64,000 nt of DNA from Anthostomella pinea (lineage: Eukaryota; Ascomycota; Sordariomycetes; Xylariales; Xylariaceae). Every line of letters starts with the position of its first letter. The first letter of the stretch is position 1. The position numbers were made by a program, and so were the translations under genes. The stretch is taken from positions 2,294,001 to 2,358,000 of the forward strand of contig CAUWAG010000006.1 in assembly GCA_963556695.1 (NCBI GenBank). The letters are read 5' to 3'. Of this stretch, positions 47,875-58,842 are shown in pieces. A model generated the notes under the pieces. It did not search any database. It was not told the DNA's origin and saw only the letters and a program-made list of their open reading frames with translations.

Positions 47875-48215
47875 TAGCGCCGTAATACGTATCCGTATTG
47901 CTCGTATGAAAAGTTGGTGCCGGGGATGGCGTCAAAGTACGTGTTGACGGCCGTGTCTGGCGCGAAAAGAAGAGTCGATCCAGTGTCAAAATCACAGTCT
48001 TGGGCGTTTGGAACGTGTACGCCAGGGGGACACCGCCAATTGCAAACCCCGTGCTATTCACATCCCAGAACCCATCGCTGTAGCCTGTTGTCCACGCCAA
48101 TGTAGTCAATGTCCAACGTGTGCAAATTGTGATCGATGTAACCAAAGTTCATCGTACCCGTGCTGTTGTGCTGGAAGTCAACAGTGAATAGCAGGTTAGC
48201 GAGACCAAATCGGCA
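47875..48215 (-). pseudogene. Remnant of a pepsin-type (A1) aspartic protease, C-terminal lobe
   Basis: Three minus-strand frames, used one after another, give typical fungal aspartic protease sequence: LFTVDFQHNSTGTMNFGYID with LDIDYIGVD; then DGFWDVNSTGFAIGGVPL; then FDTGSTLLFAPDTAVNTYFD with AIPGTNFSYEQYGYV. FDTGST is the second catalytic aspartate motif. No N-terminal lobe, start or continuous frame exists, so it is a truncated, frameshifted remnant. It begins about 11 bp beyond the MAT1-2-1 stop codon, on the same strand. Such proteases are normally secreted or vacuolar; this copy cannot be functional. Confidence 0.7.
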
Positions 48216-48401
48216 TCGTGATGTGCCTATTCCTCTGTAGCGTGCATGAAGGCGGCCATTGCTTCCTCCGTGAAGCCCTCTGCAACAGGGCTTCCAGACC
48301 ACCCCCAAAAGGGATCATCGTCATGGTCTAGAAAGGAGCCGAGGTCCTGAAAGCCGGCTTCGAGCTGCTGGTCGAGGTTCTCTGGCAACTGCTGCTGCGC
48401 T

Positions 48402-48470
48402 GACATGGCGTTCGGCGACATGGCGTTCGGCGACATGGTGTTCGGCAACATGGTGTTCTCCACAGTTGGC
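48402..48470. repeat. 15-bp tandem repeat in the MAT1-2-1 C-terminal coding region
   Basis: About four 15-bp units (plus strand GACATGGCGTTCGGC and variants with GTGTTCGGCAAC) encode NAMSP/NTMSP/NTMLP pentapeptides on the minus strand. They keep the frame. Confidence 0.75.
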
Positions 48471-49997
48471 GACATAATTGCCTCCTCCAACTGCTCTGAC
48501 TCCCCTAACTGCTCTCGCTCTTCCAAGTCCTCTGATTCCTCCAGATCCTCTGACTCTTCCACGACCACATTCTTCGACTCCATATACGCCGAGGGGTTAA
48601 TGATATACTTATTATACTCGGCCATGACCTTGGTGGTCATGGCGTCATGGCCGTATTCCGGGAGGACGAGCTCTATATGAATGTCCTTGCTGACCGCGGC
48701 CTCCTTGGCTTTGGTAGTCTTCTTCGGCTTCGAGGCCTTCTTGGCCGCCCCATCGTCGTTCTTGGGTTTCGGCTGGTAGGTGTACTTGGGGTAGTTGATC
48801 TTATGCCGACGGGCCATCTCAAGCTTCATGGTCTCCCAATACACCCAGGAAGGACTCTGGGTGTCCCTCTCTCTTCCCCAGACTCGACCTAGGATTTTCG
48901 CTTCGCAAGTTAGCACGGGTCGTGTCAAGATGAGGTATCATTATGTACTCACAGACAGTGCCCTGGTTCAAGTGTATGCCACACTTCACCAACTCGTGAA
49001 GGTAGCAGCGACGCATCTGGATCCAAGCGTTTCAGGGACGGGAGATGTGGGCTTCCTCCGTGTTTTCCGAAATCTCTTCAGGGCTAGGGACAACCTAGGC
49101 CGGTAGCACATGTAGAGACCCGGTGTTGTCAAGATCATTGGTAAGGTCCGGGTTCCTAACCGTCTTGCGCCGCTTCCCTCCCTGGGTTTGAGCCTTGGGA
49201 GCAGCCCTCTTCGCAAGGCTGGAGGGAAGCGGCGCAAGACTCTTCTTGCCAGGACCCTTCGAGGCGGTGAGAGACTGGACCTCAACTTCGGCGGGCTGAG
49301 CAAGGACCGGGTATTGAGGAGATCCGGACGGGGGGTTGAACTCGAAGTTCGCCTGACTGAACGAAGGAGTACGCGGGTTGAAACCGGCCATTGCGTTTTG
49401 CTGTGGTTCCAATTGACTAAGAGATTGCGTGGTACCTTGCGCCAGGTAGGGGATGGCGTCGTCACCGTTCACCAAAACGTAGCCCTTGCTAGTACTCTGG
49501 AGGAACTCGTTCGTAGGACCCAGGTACACTTTGGTGGCGGCATGGGCGGGCGCATCTCGTACGTACATGACGTGGACCATGACGTTTCGACCGTAAGAGA
49601 AAACCTCACTGCCGGTGGATGGTTAGTAAGTTTGAAAAGGTAAAGGTGGTAAAGATGAGAGTGTGGGCGCTGGCTTTGGGAGCATGTGAAGGGCGAAGCA
49701 ACTGCGTAAGCAGCAGGGGGCATTCAAGTAGGAGATTGGGTGTGTACTTACGTAGCGAGGTCCTTGATGATTTCCTTTCCGGCATCGTCCCACTCGTTGA
49801 AGTTGTTGATCGGAATGTTGATAACCTGAGAGAAGGGACTGAGCTGGTCGACCAGAATGGTGTCCCAAATCTGCTTGTATGAAAGGTAATGATCGTTGGC
49901 GTAAGCATTGTTGGCATCACTGTTATAGCCACCGATCATCACGGGGTTGTGAACACCAGCGTTGTTGGCGTCAACGTTGGAGGCACCGATGTTGTAA

Positions 49998-50072
49998 GCG
50001 TTGTGAACACCAGCGTTGTGAACACCAGCGTTGTGAACACCAGCGTTGTGAACACCAGCGTTGTGAACACCA
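49998..50072. repeat. 15-bp coding minisatellite in MAT1-2-1 exon 1
   Basis: Five perfect copies of GCGTTGTGAACACCA, each encoding NAGVH on the minus strand. Diverged copies (NAYNIGASNVDANNAGVH, RNTDAYNPEIIGARNAGVH) spread on both sides, from about 49935 to 50130. The unit is a multiple of three, so length changes keep the frame. Confidence 0.85.
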
Positions 50073-50376
50073 GCGTTGCGCGCACCGATGATCTCGGGGT
50101 TGTAAGCATCAGTGTTGCGGGCACCGACGCTGGAGGCCCGGAGTAAGGCAGCGACCTGCTTGTTCTGATTGAAGAAATCCATGATGAAGCAAGTTCGTGA
50201 AGATGCAGTGAGACGGGAGAAGGATCGCTTCTTGCGTGTGTGTGGTGTCGGGGGTCGGGTTGGGAGGAGAGGGTTGAGGTCGGAGGGAATGTGCAGTGTG
50301 CTCATATGGTGGGTGAGCAAGAAAGTTGGTTAACTTGAGGAAGAGGTGGTGGTGAGGTGCAGAGAGGGAGGCCGAG

Positions 50377-50384
50377 TATTTATT
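50377..50384 (-). promoter_or_regulatory. TATA-like box upstream of MAT1-2-1
   Basis: AATAAATA on the minus strand, 195 bp before the ATG at 50182 and 72 bp before the alternative ATG at 50305. It fits either start, so it does not decide between them. Confidence 0.35.
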
Positions 50385-50926
50385 GGCACAATGCTGGAGC
50401 GGCTGATTGTGATTGGGGATCCCACAATGCACTTGCAAAATTGCAGCTTGAGGACAATGCAAATAATCTGGCTATGGGTACCTCCACATTGTTCACCACA
50501 ATGGTGTAGGTGCCATTGTGCCGGAGGGCAAACTCGGCCGTCTACAAAACCACGTCCATCCCCCCTTTCGCTAATACCTAAGGTTAGGTACCCACATAAA
50601 CCACAACTCATCCTTCACCTGAACCACCACTGGGCAGCATCTTTCCAATCAGTCTGCTCCGATCCGTGCTTATCGTGATCCTATCTTTCATCACCAAGTC
50701 ATCTTGCCTGTGGTTGGGCCGCTACCCCTGTTCACCCATAGCGACGGAACTATCGTCAGTTGCCCGGCCCTCCTCACAAAGCACCTGACGAGCTAGCTGA
50801 CCAGGGTCAAACGCGTACTGCGAAGTCGACAAACAATAGCTCACATCCCAAGGCATCACTCTCACAGCAGTTGGTGCTCCCTCTACCCTCTACTGCCCAT
50901 CTTCCGCAACCGCGTACACCGCAACA

Positions 50927-52603
50927 ATGAACGCGTCTTCCGATGACTCCTTGACGGCCTACGCCAGACAGCTCGTACGAAGACTCGGCGGCGACAGAGC
51001 AGCTATCCTGGAGCTCATTGACCGTCTGGAGGCTTCCAATGACGTGCTTGAGATCACCGCACCGCGTAAGTCCTCCGCCCTGATATCTAACAAGGTACCT
51101 CCGTCTCCTCGCGCTAATCAACCGCCAGCTCTTCAATTCGAGCGACTCCTAGATGTCTTGATCGACCCCATGCAACCCTATCCCGCCTACATCGAAGCGA
51201 GCGAGTCTGCTTTGAGCATCTACACAGAGGATGAGATGGACATCATTGTGATATTCATCCAGGCCCGCTTCTGGATCACCCAGGTACTCGGACATCTGTC
51301 CAATCGACATTTCCGCCACTGGATCAATGTCTTCATGATACCTCGACAGATCTTACGCGAGACGTGGTACAGCCTTCGACGCGCAAGCATCGCTCCTCTG
51401 GTCACGGGGGCATTGCCCACCTGGGCCAAAACGTTCCCTCCGGCGGGGGCGGATATGCTATGGGCGAGAGCGGACTTCGCTTACCTCAGAAAGCAATACT
51501 TCCCAGACGACGTTGACGACGCTTTTCCCGGCTTCCTGAAACACTACAAGGAGCTCCGTGCGGCCGTCCGCAACCTCAAGGGAACCCTCTCCCAGCTATA
51601 CGCTCAATGCATGACTCCCGGCAGCAGTCGTGGTATGTTCCTGGATCACTATTTTGACCGAGTGAAGGAAGCCGAGGCTCTGATGGACCTGAACCTCAAG
51701 CAAGCCAGAAAGTGGTTCAAGACGACGGCGAACACGATGAAGCTGGCCCGCCTTCCAGGAGCGAACTTCGGCCTCGAATACGGAACTCACGTGTTCGTGG
51801 ACTGGCTCGAGGAAATGCATTTCGAGAGGGCCCCCGGGCACTGGGCCTTTGCGGACAGGGAGTTCAGCCCTATCCAGACCTTGCCTGGCAGTCCCTGGTG
51901 TCGGTGGTTCCGCAACCGACTCCAGCCTTCCTTCGCTCTCATCCGTTACGATAGGGTAAACACAAATGGAGAGACTCCTCATTTCTTCACGCAGGGCCCC
52001 GTCGAGATTCAAGTGCCGCATGCCGTCCTGCCGATCATCAAGTACTTCAAGGACATCTACAACCGCGAGACTGCGGCTCAAAGAGCTGTACGTATACCAC
52101 CCCTGCGCGACTCGACCGGGCATCTAGCTAACAACCAGCAGGCGGGCGAGGCACCAGCCCCGAAGAGCGGGGCAGATATGGAGGTTAGTACCTCTCCCGG
52201 AAAGCTAAAAAGGAATTTACTAAGTAGAATGCAGCGAGAGAACAAAGAGTTGTCCAGATCCACAGGCGAGCCCTACTGGCACATCCGCAAGTACGCAGTA
52301 AGTTGAACATCCACTCATCTGCCACTGGCTCACTGGATGCTGACTTCTTCACCCCAGGACAAGGACGGATACGTCGAACTGGAATACTCCCAGAACCCTG
52401 CGCTGGTAAGTCCACACCGCCTCAAGCCGAAACACGAACCTCAGGAAGCTGACCAGAGGCAGGCACTTCGACCCATGTACGACGGAGCGGGCAACCTCCG
52501 CCTCGATTATATGAACGCGATGCTGCACGATTTGGTCCACGGAGGAGTTCCTTTCGATTTCCGAAAGGACTTCGGCCTCATGGTCCTGACTGCTGCGAAC
52601 TGA
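50927..52603 (+). CDS. Unrecognised mating-type-region gene, divergent from MAT1-2-1 (about 463 aa)
   Basis: ATG at 50927 (ACAATGAACGCG context). Proposed introns are 51066-51128 (63 nt), 52088-52141 (54), 52184-52234 (51), 52298-52357 (60) and 52406-52462 (57); only 52298-52357 contains a frame stop and is required. All five are multiples of three, so the others could be retained. The product starts MNASSDDSLTAYARQLVRRL and is largely helical. It has many aromatic residues (FIQARFWITQVLGHLSNRHF, WINVFMIPRQILRETWYSLR), a region ARKWFKTTANTMKLAR and the C-terminal WHIRKYADKDGYVELEYSQN. No alpha-box, HMG or membrane segment is seen. Its position between MAT1-2-1 and SLA2 makes it a candidate idiomorph accessory gene, like those described in several ascomycete orders, but I cannot match it to a named one. 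Confidence 0.7.
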
Positions 52604-53489
52604 GTGTAGGCGACGGCTTCGTCAGGTCGGATCTTTAGCATTGCTTTCGGTAATGTTCTGTTCTATTTGTATAATAACTTTGGGTGCCGCTTTCAGGTAC
52701 CTTCCTCGTCACCGAGGGGGATGAGATCGATCACTTGCATGAGGAGAACCAGCGCCTGCGCGAAGGCCACGACACCCTCAGGCAAGGACGACCGCGGTCA
52801 CATCGGGCACGAGAACGAACGAAAACGATAGCACAGCCCCTAATCCATGAGATTTGGCCAACATCCACTGTTCTCCTGCTGATGCAATCTTTGACGTGTT
52901 GACAACTAGTAGAATGGACGCGAAGACGATCGTCCGAGGTGTAGAAGATGACGAAAAACCCATGTGTTGAGTTCCAAACTTTACGTCCTGGAGGCAGCAA
53001 TTCTAATACAAGCGTGCCTTCCAGGTAGCTTCAAGTTCATATAACTTATCCCCGAGTATTACCGGCAGCCTCCAGCCACGACCGACTGGACAAAACCGAA
53101 CCCACCCCTACCGAACCACGATCGTAATAGATCGTAATACTCGAATATATCTTCAGCCGACAGCCCTCAAACAACCGCATCGATCCTCCCATGACCTCCA
53201 AGTCGACCTCCCGCAAGTCCACCGCCATATCGAACCTCGGCCCTATACAACGACGGCGGCGGCAACCACACCCCGCGAACCACATCACACATCATGTATC
53301 ACAACGTGCGCCAGCATTTTCATGAGCCCGAGCCCGCCATATCCTCTCGTCGTGGACGTGCCGCCGCGTGCCAGGCCCCCTCCCCAGGGCTCCCTGTTCT
53401 CCTCCTCCTTTTTCGTCTCCATGTGCTGCAAGTCTCCGTGCGCACCATGTTGGCAGGAAAGCAAAAACACACGTATAAATTTGGGAATA

Positions 53490-53566
53490 CTGGAATAAGC
53501 AGACATGAATAAGCAGCTCTGGTTTGATACACCACTTCACCGCTTATTCCAAACAGATGAATACTG
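53490..53566. repeat. MITE-like short inverted-repeat element, copy 2
   Basis: Starts CTGGAATAAGCAGACATGAATAAGCAGC in two 14-base halves and contains CCGCTTATTCC near its other end, so it can fold back. It aligns over about 65 bp with the minus strand of 243-319. The alignment begins with 28 bases at two mismatches and continues through a middle part whose differences are mostly transitions. Non-coding. Confidence 0.5.
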
Positions 53567-53611
53567 GTCTTTGCTGGACGGGTGGTGTACGGATACTTAT
53601 GAGGGTTCAGT

Positions 53612-53741
53612 GGGGACTCGGCAGCGAGGGACTCGGCGGTGGGGGACTCGGCGACGTCGACAAAGAATGGGGCGAGGTCGATACTTGTTTGGTACACCGC
53701 CGAGTCCTCACCGCCGAGTCGTCCCTCACCGCCGAGTCCCC
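53612..53741. repeat. Inverted array of GGACTCGGCGG units
   Basis: Three direct copies of a GGGACTCGGC-type unit (starting at about 53613, 53628 and 53643) face three reverse-complement copies (GCCGAGTCC, GCCGAGTCG, GCCGAGTCC; 53699-53741) across a 45-bp centre. The outer flanks also pair (TGGTGTAC at 53583, GTACACC at about 53692). This could form a cruciform of about 130-160 bp. Confidence 0.6.
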
Positions 53742-56700
53742 CATACCCCTCCCCAAAGCACGACCAGCAGCCTCCAACATACCTCTGCCCAAGCCCCAAA
53801 GTCAGCCACCGCGCAAAAGCGAACTGCATCCGGAACTCCCGATGGGACTCAGAACATCAAGGGTACGACATCCGCCAGCCACGCATCCATCCGCCGCACC
53901 ATCGTAAGTTAGTAAGTACCCTCTCAACCTAAATATACGCTGGGCAGACAACTGTGAGTCCGTATCGGGTCTCAATAGTATAGATAAGTTCACCTTGTCC
54001 CACCCCAAGAGCAAAGCGGTCAGAAAGAACTCGACAGATGTTCACTGCCGCCACGTAGCTTCCCCTCGCTACCTTCCTCGACCCCCCAAATCGTCCTGCT
54101 CCAGTCCATCGCAGTGGACCACAGCACTGGTAGCCGCGACTCGAAGAGCAGCGAGTAAGCGCCGAAGTGTGCACTCAGGACTCGACATCGAGGCCTAGGC
54201 GGATGATCTCGAAGCGCGGCGGAGGTGAATGCCGTCGGTGCCTGGGACTGGCTCGCTGGTGGCCCTGGTGAGCAGGGCCGGCTCCATGGCTGGGAGACGG
54301 GGATGCTCTGGCGCCATCGCTGCCGAAAACCCACGATGAAGGGCATGTTGTATTTCAGGGTTACGGGAAAGGATCGATTCGATTTCCCATTGCTACTCGA
54401 TATGTAAGATTCTTACCTATGTGGTGATAGCACCACGGAGCTGCGAAGCAATCTGCTGACGCCAGCTGCTCCGTTGTTGGCCAGAATCAGTTGCTGACAG
54501 ATCATTGTATCCTAGTATAGTCCTCTTCGACAGCAATTACTCGAATATTACCTAATACTCTCCTGCTATGAAAACCTACGGAGAAGTTGATATGGTACTC
54601 GCACGAATCGCGGTCATCGTTTAGCGACAGCGAGGATAGGCAGTTCGGTCATTCATGAGAAGCGCGCGGGCCTGTTATTAATGACGACATTGACAGCTCT
54701 CGAGGATGACGATATACGCGGTGAGGTGCATAACCGTCGGCTGTCGATTTTTCGCAGTATTTTCCCCAGCTGATCATTGTTCTTGGAGAGGTGTCAGTCC
54801 GGCAATCATCAATAATTCCTGAGCTTTCAGCACCGAACAAGGGCAGGACCGGCAAGGGAAGACGACGAAGTGGCCCTGGCCTGACCGCGTGCCGTGACAT
54901 CTGAGTCTGGCCAAATGTCTTTATGAGGTGCTACAGTTATTACTAATCTTATAAGTGCTATACCATGAATTGGACAAGATATTGTTGAATTCATTTGAGG
55001 AGGTTTCTCTGTAAATAACGCAACATTAAATAGATTCTTTGCATTACATTTTGTATTACCTTTTGTATTGGCTGCTTTGGTCTTCAATGCCGTATGCATT
55101 GACGCCAACATGGCGGAAGCAGCCATGTAGAGTATCGCGATCGCTGCCATTGACGTAAGGACGAGCTCCGGCTTTAACCTTGTTTCCTGTCGGGGGTGCA
55201 GCCCTGATGGTTTACCGAGCTCAGTGCAGTCGTCTTGGGGGCTCATATCCAACATCTTATTAGAGCTTGTCCAACGACTCCTCGTGTACTATCACTGCGC
55301 ATGAGATGATCAACGCACGGTGAAGTGTGGCCACCTTCTCTATCGCTTGTTTCTGGATCACAGCGACATAGTACCACTGGAAGACGAAGACATCAAGACT
55401 GGACGGAGTTGATCTTGCGTAAGTCGGCGGAAAGGCCTTCATCGTGTCTATCGTGTCGTTGACTGAACCATAGCGATATGACAGCCTCGGGGCCATGCAC
55501 ATTTCGAGGAGAATACCGCACAGAGTTTGCGGAAGCCGCTAAAAGGTAGCATATCGATATTCAGAAAGAAACATATAACACAAACGAACGTGGCAAGGAC
55601 CCGAGTGTCGACAGGTGGGAACTCCTCCTGTGGATGAGAAGGATGTAATCCTCACGATATCTTCTCGAAGAAAGGCGATCATTTCCAGAAGCTCTGAGAA
55701 GTACAAAAAACGGCGCCGTTACATCCACTGATTCGTATCGCACTCAGTAAGGTACTCTGTGAGAATGATCATATGACTGGCGGCGTAGCGAGAATGATCA
55801 TATGATCGTAGCAACGAGCCCAAAGCCCAGGAGCAACCCACAACGCCCGCTGACGAGCAGTAATCACTGGAGGCCGAATGCAAAGCACGCTGTCGACGAT
55901 TGCACCTCTTGTGGATATCAAGGCGATCAGACAAGAGCAATCTCTCATCCCTCCCAAGTCTCTGGTAGCTGAAACTCCACCCTGCATCTCTCGGCAGCAG
56001 CCGACGACTGCCCACCTAACCCATTGCAACGTGTTTCGAAGATAGAAAGTTGGGACGAGTTTTGAGCCTCATCACGTCAACGTTTCAGGTGACTGAACTG
56101 ACATGCTCGCTGCCAAATGAGAGGCAAAGATCTAGCCACCCTCGTCACCCCGCTGATTGTGGTAGTGGGCCGCTTCGGGGCGAATGTCTTGATATAGGAG
56201 TCAAGAGCCGACCTTATCATGGGCATAGTCGACCCCCTCCCACCGAACGAAGTAGTAAGCGCTCTACGAACCTTGCCATATTGTTGCGGATAGGTCAAGG
56301 TGCATACCTAGGTATGCAAAAGTCCCACATTCGCAAAGTACGCGTTCGCACATATGCCAAATGCCGGTAGGTTCGGTTTGACAGCGTCAAAGCGCATGAT
56401 ACGAGAGATCTAGGCTTTTCCCATGCCCTTGGAACTGGACCCGAGAGCACGGTCGTTGGACACAACACGATAGGCGAAAGGTAAATGTATCCGCTCTAGC
56501 AATGTCTCTCCCGCGCAGCGATACTACACGGCGAGACGACCGACAGGCTGGGCTTCCTTGGACGAGTACTTCCAGCCGTGTGCCAGTTCGATGCTGCTGA
56601 GAGGCATGATTTGGTACATGCAACTGTGCTGTGCAACCGCCGACCATGGTTGATGCGATGCAGTGCTTTCTCGTGACACTTGACCGGGCACTAGAAATGA

Positions 56701-58842
56701 GGATGTCGGGTTCTAACGCATGTTTTCTCCGGACCCGCCCGCGTGTCCAAGACTCCCAGGGTCGCCTCCCTTTGACGAATTACTCCGTCTTAGCATGGCC
56801 GGGTCCTCAGCACAAACTGCTCGAAAGAAGCGGCATCGAACCATGCAGAGCAGATAGAGTTTCACAGTAATTGCAGCGAAGGCCTGCTCCGTACGACTCT
56901 CCTTTCATCGATGATATTATGTCGAACCGTCGTGGGCAACGGTCCGAGATGACCGCGGTCTTGTCGCGACGGGCGGTTCCGGTTGCAACGGCTTGTGAAT
57001 AGTGACAACGGGGTCTTGGTTGAGAGTCAGTGGCGCTGATCTAGGGACACTGGCTCCGAGCTTCAGTGCGGGCTTGAATCGCCACTACTTGACGTACGTG
57101 CGTGCAAGTGAGGGACATAAGTAGCAGGCTGAATATAAGATGAGTTCCCCTTGTGCACAAATATCAGAGTGATGATGGTATGACGAGGAAACCTGTCTCA
57201 ACGTGCACGAGAAGTCGAAAGATGAGAGGCCGACGTCGTCCGAACTTGGTGCACACTTTGGGTAAAAATGCTGAAAAGAGCACGAGAGACAGAGGCAGGC
57301 CAATCATCGATGGGCTAGGCTCAATCGACGTGGAGAGCGCCGGCCGGGGTTTTAGCGCGTATCGGGTCCTGCAAGGCCCATGGGCCGGCGATCCTCCCGA
57401 GAAGCGATGGTCGACAGCCTGTAAACCTGTACCCACAGGGCAGTGGAGGGGAGGGCATAGCGGTCAGGCAAGCACCTGGCCAATCAGATGCCGTGTGGCA
57501 CCCGGTACGGATTGTCCCTGAGCGCCTCATGGCCCCTTGTCAAGCCACGGTGCACCCCTCACGGCCTATCAGATCAGGTCGGCGTGCGTCTCCTGAAATC
57601 TCTTCGATCTGGTGGAGCAGCTCAGCGACTCATTCTCAGCGTCTGCGGGCAAACTGCTGCGCAAGGAAGGTCCCTCGTGAGTCGTGGCCTGCCATATCCA
57701 GCTCACGTACCCACAGTCGTACGGGTTCACGGTGAGCTGAGCTTGACATGGGCCTGTAAGGGCGGCGCAGGGCTACTGAGCTAGAACAGACTGACAGATG
57801 GACTGACGCTTGACAAGTGGCAGGCAGGGCCCACTCGAAGGAGATGATAGATCCAAGGAACAAAGCAAGCCACAACAGGCTGACTAGGGCCTCCACCTGC
57901 ACCTGCACATGTGGGCAGATCCATAGATCATAGCGCCTCATAGCGGCCCCCGGAGTATGGTACCTCGTAATTGGTAACTCAAGCTACTGTACGCGAGGTA
58001 CGGTGGGCTGATGGGGCTCAGGGGGTCCGGTCAGTCCGTTAGTCAGTCGACCGACTGGACGCCGCGCTTTGTTCTCATAAACACAACGCCGCCTCCAATC
58101 CAACATCCTCCCAGTCTCCTGTCTTCGTGTGTAATCCTACCTTGTTGACTGATCGTCATTGACTACTTTCCTGTTCGCTTTTTATGACTCTTGACGGGCC
58201 CATTCCATTCTTTTAGAGGTGGTCCATCAGCAACCGGTCTTTGCTGTCGTAAGGTTACCTATCCACTGCCTAGTCGCTGGGGAACAGACATATCGTCATA
58301 GCCAAGGCACCCAGACGATCATCACAATCTTGTCAACACCACTGCAACACAAGCCTCACCAACCTCAGCGCTCCCTTTCGCAACCAACAAACCACGGTCC
58401 CGTTCGCACTCTACCTTCTTCAGCATATCGGCATTTCTCTGCCCAATTTTAGTCAACCACTATCATTCAACCGACGACGACTACTCACCACTGGTAGACG
58501 TTGCACGATCCCCACGACAAAGAGAACATCAAATCCGGGCCTTTACTGCTTCCTTGTTATCGGCCTGCCAACACGATAAAGCCGCCCGTCGACTCACAAA
58601 GAAGCCGTGCCCGTTTGGCTCAGTCATCCTCATTGTGATCTGAACAATGCACTTATGACCAGCGCTCTTGCAACAAACTCACCTCTTTGCCCTCGAGGGT
58701 TCTGGAGCCTCGGGCGAACCCTCGCCCTCTCGCTATAGATCTCCCTTGTTCCCCCTGGTCTGCACCGTCTCACCTTCCCGAACCACTTTGCGTCTTAGCA
58801 CAGAGCGCTAAACCTACTTATCCATACTCGACCAACACAACA

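Larger units (their letters stand above)
48227..50182 (-). pseudogene. MAT1-2-1: Mating-type HMG-box gene MAT1-2-1, with two in-frame stop codons
   Basis: Exons 50182-49752, 49608-48953 and 48900-48227. Intron 1 is 143 nt with branch TACTAAC, and intron 2 is 52 nt with branch GCTAAC. Intron 2 splits a Ser codon of the HMG box, the position expected in ascomycete MAT1-2-1. The box reads RP, stop, NAWIQMRRCYLHEL, then LNQGTVS-KILGRVWGRE, then HKINYPKYTYQPK. The spacing from RP to the split Ser is 30 residues, as in intact genes. TGA at 49034-49032 (codon 336) replaces box residue 3, and TAG at 49097-49095 (codon 315) lies just upstream in the same frame. The N-terminal part carries NAGVH repeats, and the C-terminal part NxMSP and acidic repeats. 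An in-frame ATG at 50305 could extend the start. Without the stops it would be a DNA-binding master regulator of mating identity. Alternatives to decay are base error, readthrough or RNA editing. Confidence 0.85.
52604..58842. other. 6-kb gene-poor part of the MAT interval
   Basis: No gene with consistent start, frame and splice signals is seen. Short coding-like scraps occur on the plus strand: GDEIDHLHEENQRLREGHDT at about 52707; MTSKSTSRKSTAISNLGPIQ at about 53191; and SATAQKRTASGTPDGTQNIK at about 53806. They may be decayed exons or chance. The stretch also holds a MITE-like repeat, an inverted array, and a direct repeat of GAGAATGATCATATGA (about 55760 and 55791). From about 58080 the CT-rich plus strand is promoter and leader of the ferric reductase gene. 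Confidence 0.4.

Noticed and set aside
49032..49110. A 93-nt intron removing both MAT1-2-1 stops (GTGCTA...CCAG)
   Set aside because: The donor is poor and the intron would delete the RPxNAWI start of the HMG box, which is otherwise perfectly spaced.
51596..52123. Minus-strand frame of 175 codons inside the MAT accessory gene
   Set aside because: Antisense shadow; the plus strand has the longer frame and the splice signals.
54827..55255. Minus-strand frame of 142 codons with a hydrophobic start
   Set aside because: One hydrophobic patch ([19 protein letters not shown]) is suggestive, but the rest is unlike protein and no start context, intron or homology is evident.
56815..56860. Possible tRNA B-box (GGTTCGATGCC on the minus strand)
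   Set aside because: No T-stem pairing, no A-box at the right distance and no cloverleaf could be drawn.
58687..58842. Upstream extension of the ferric reductase frame
   Set aside because: No ATG in that part; the first ATG is at 58843 and the upstream stretch looks like a CT-rich leader.
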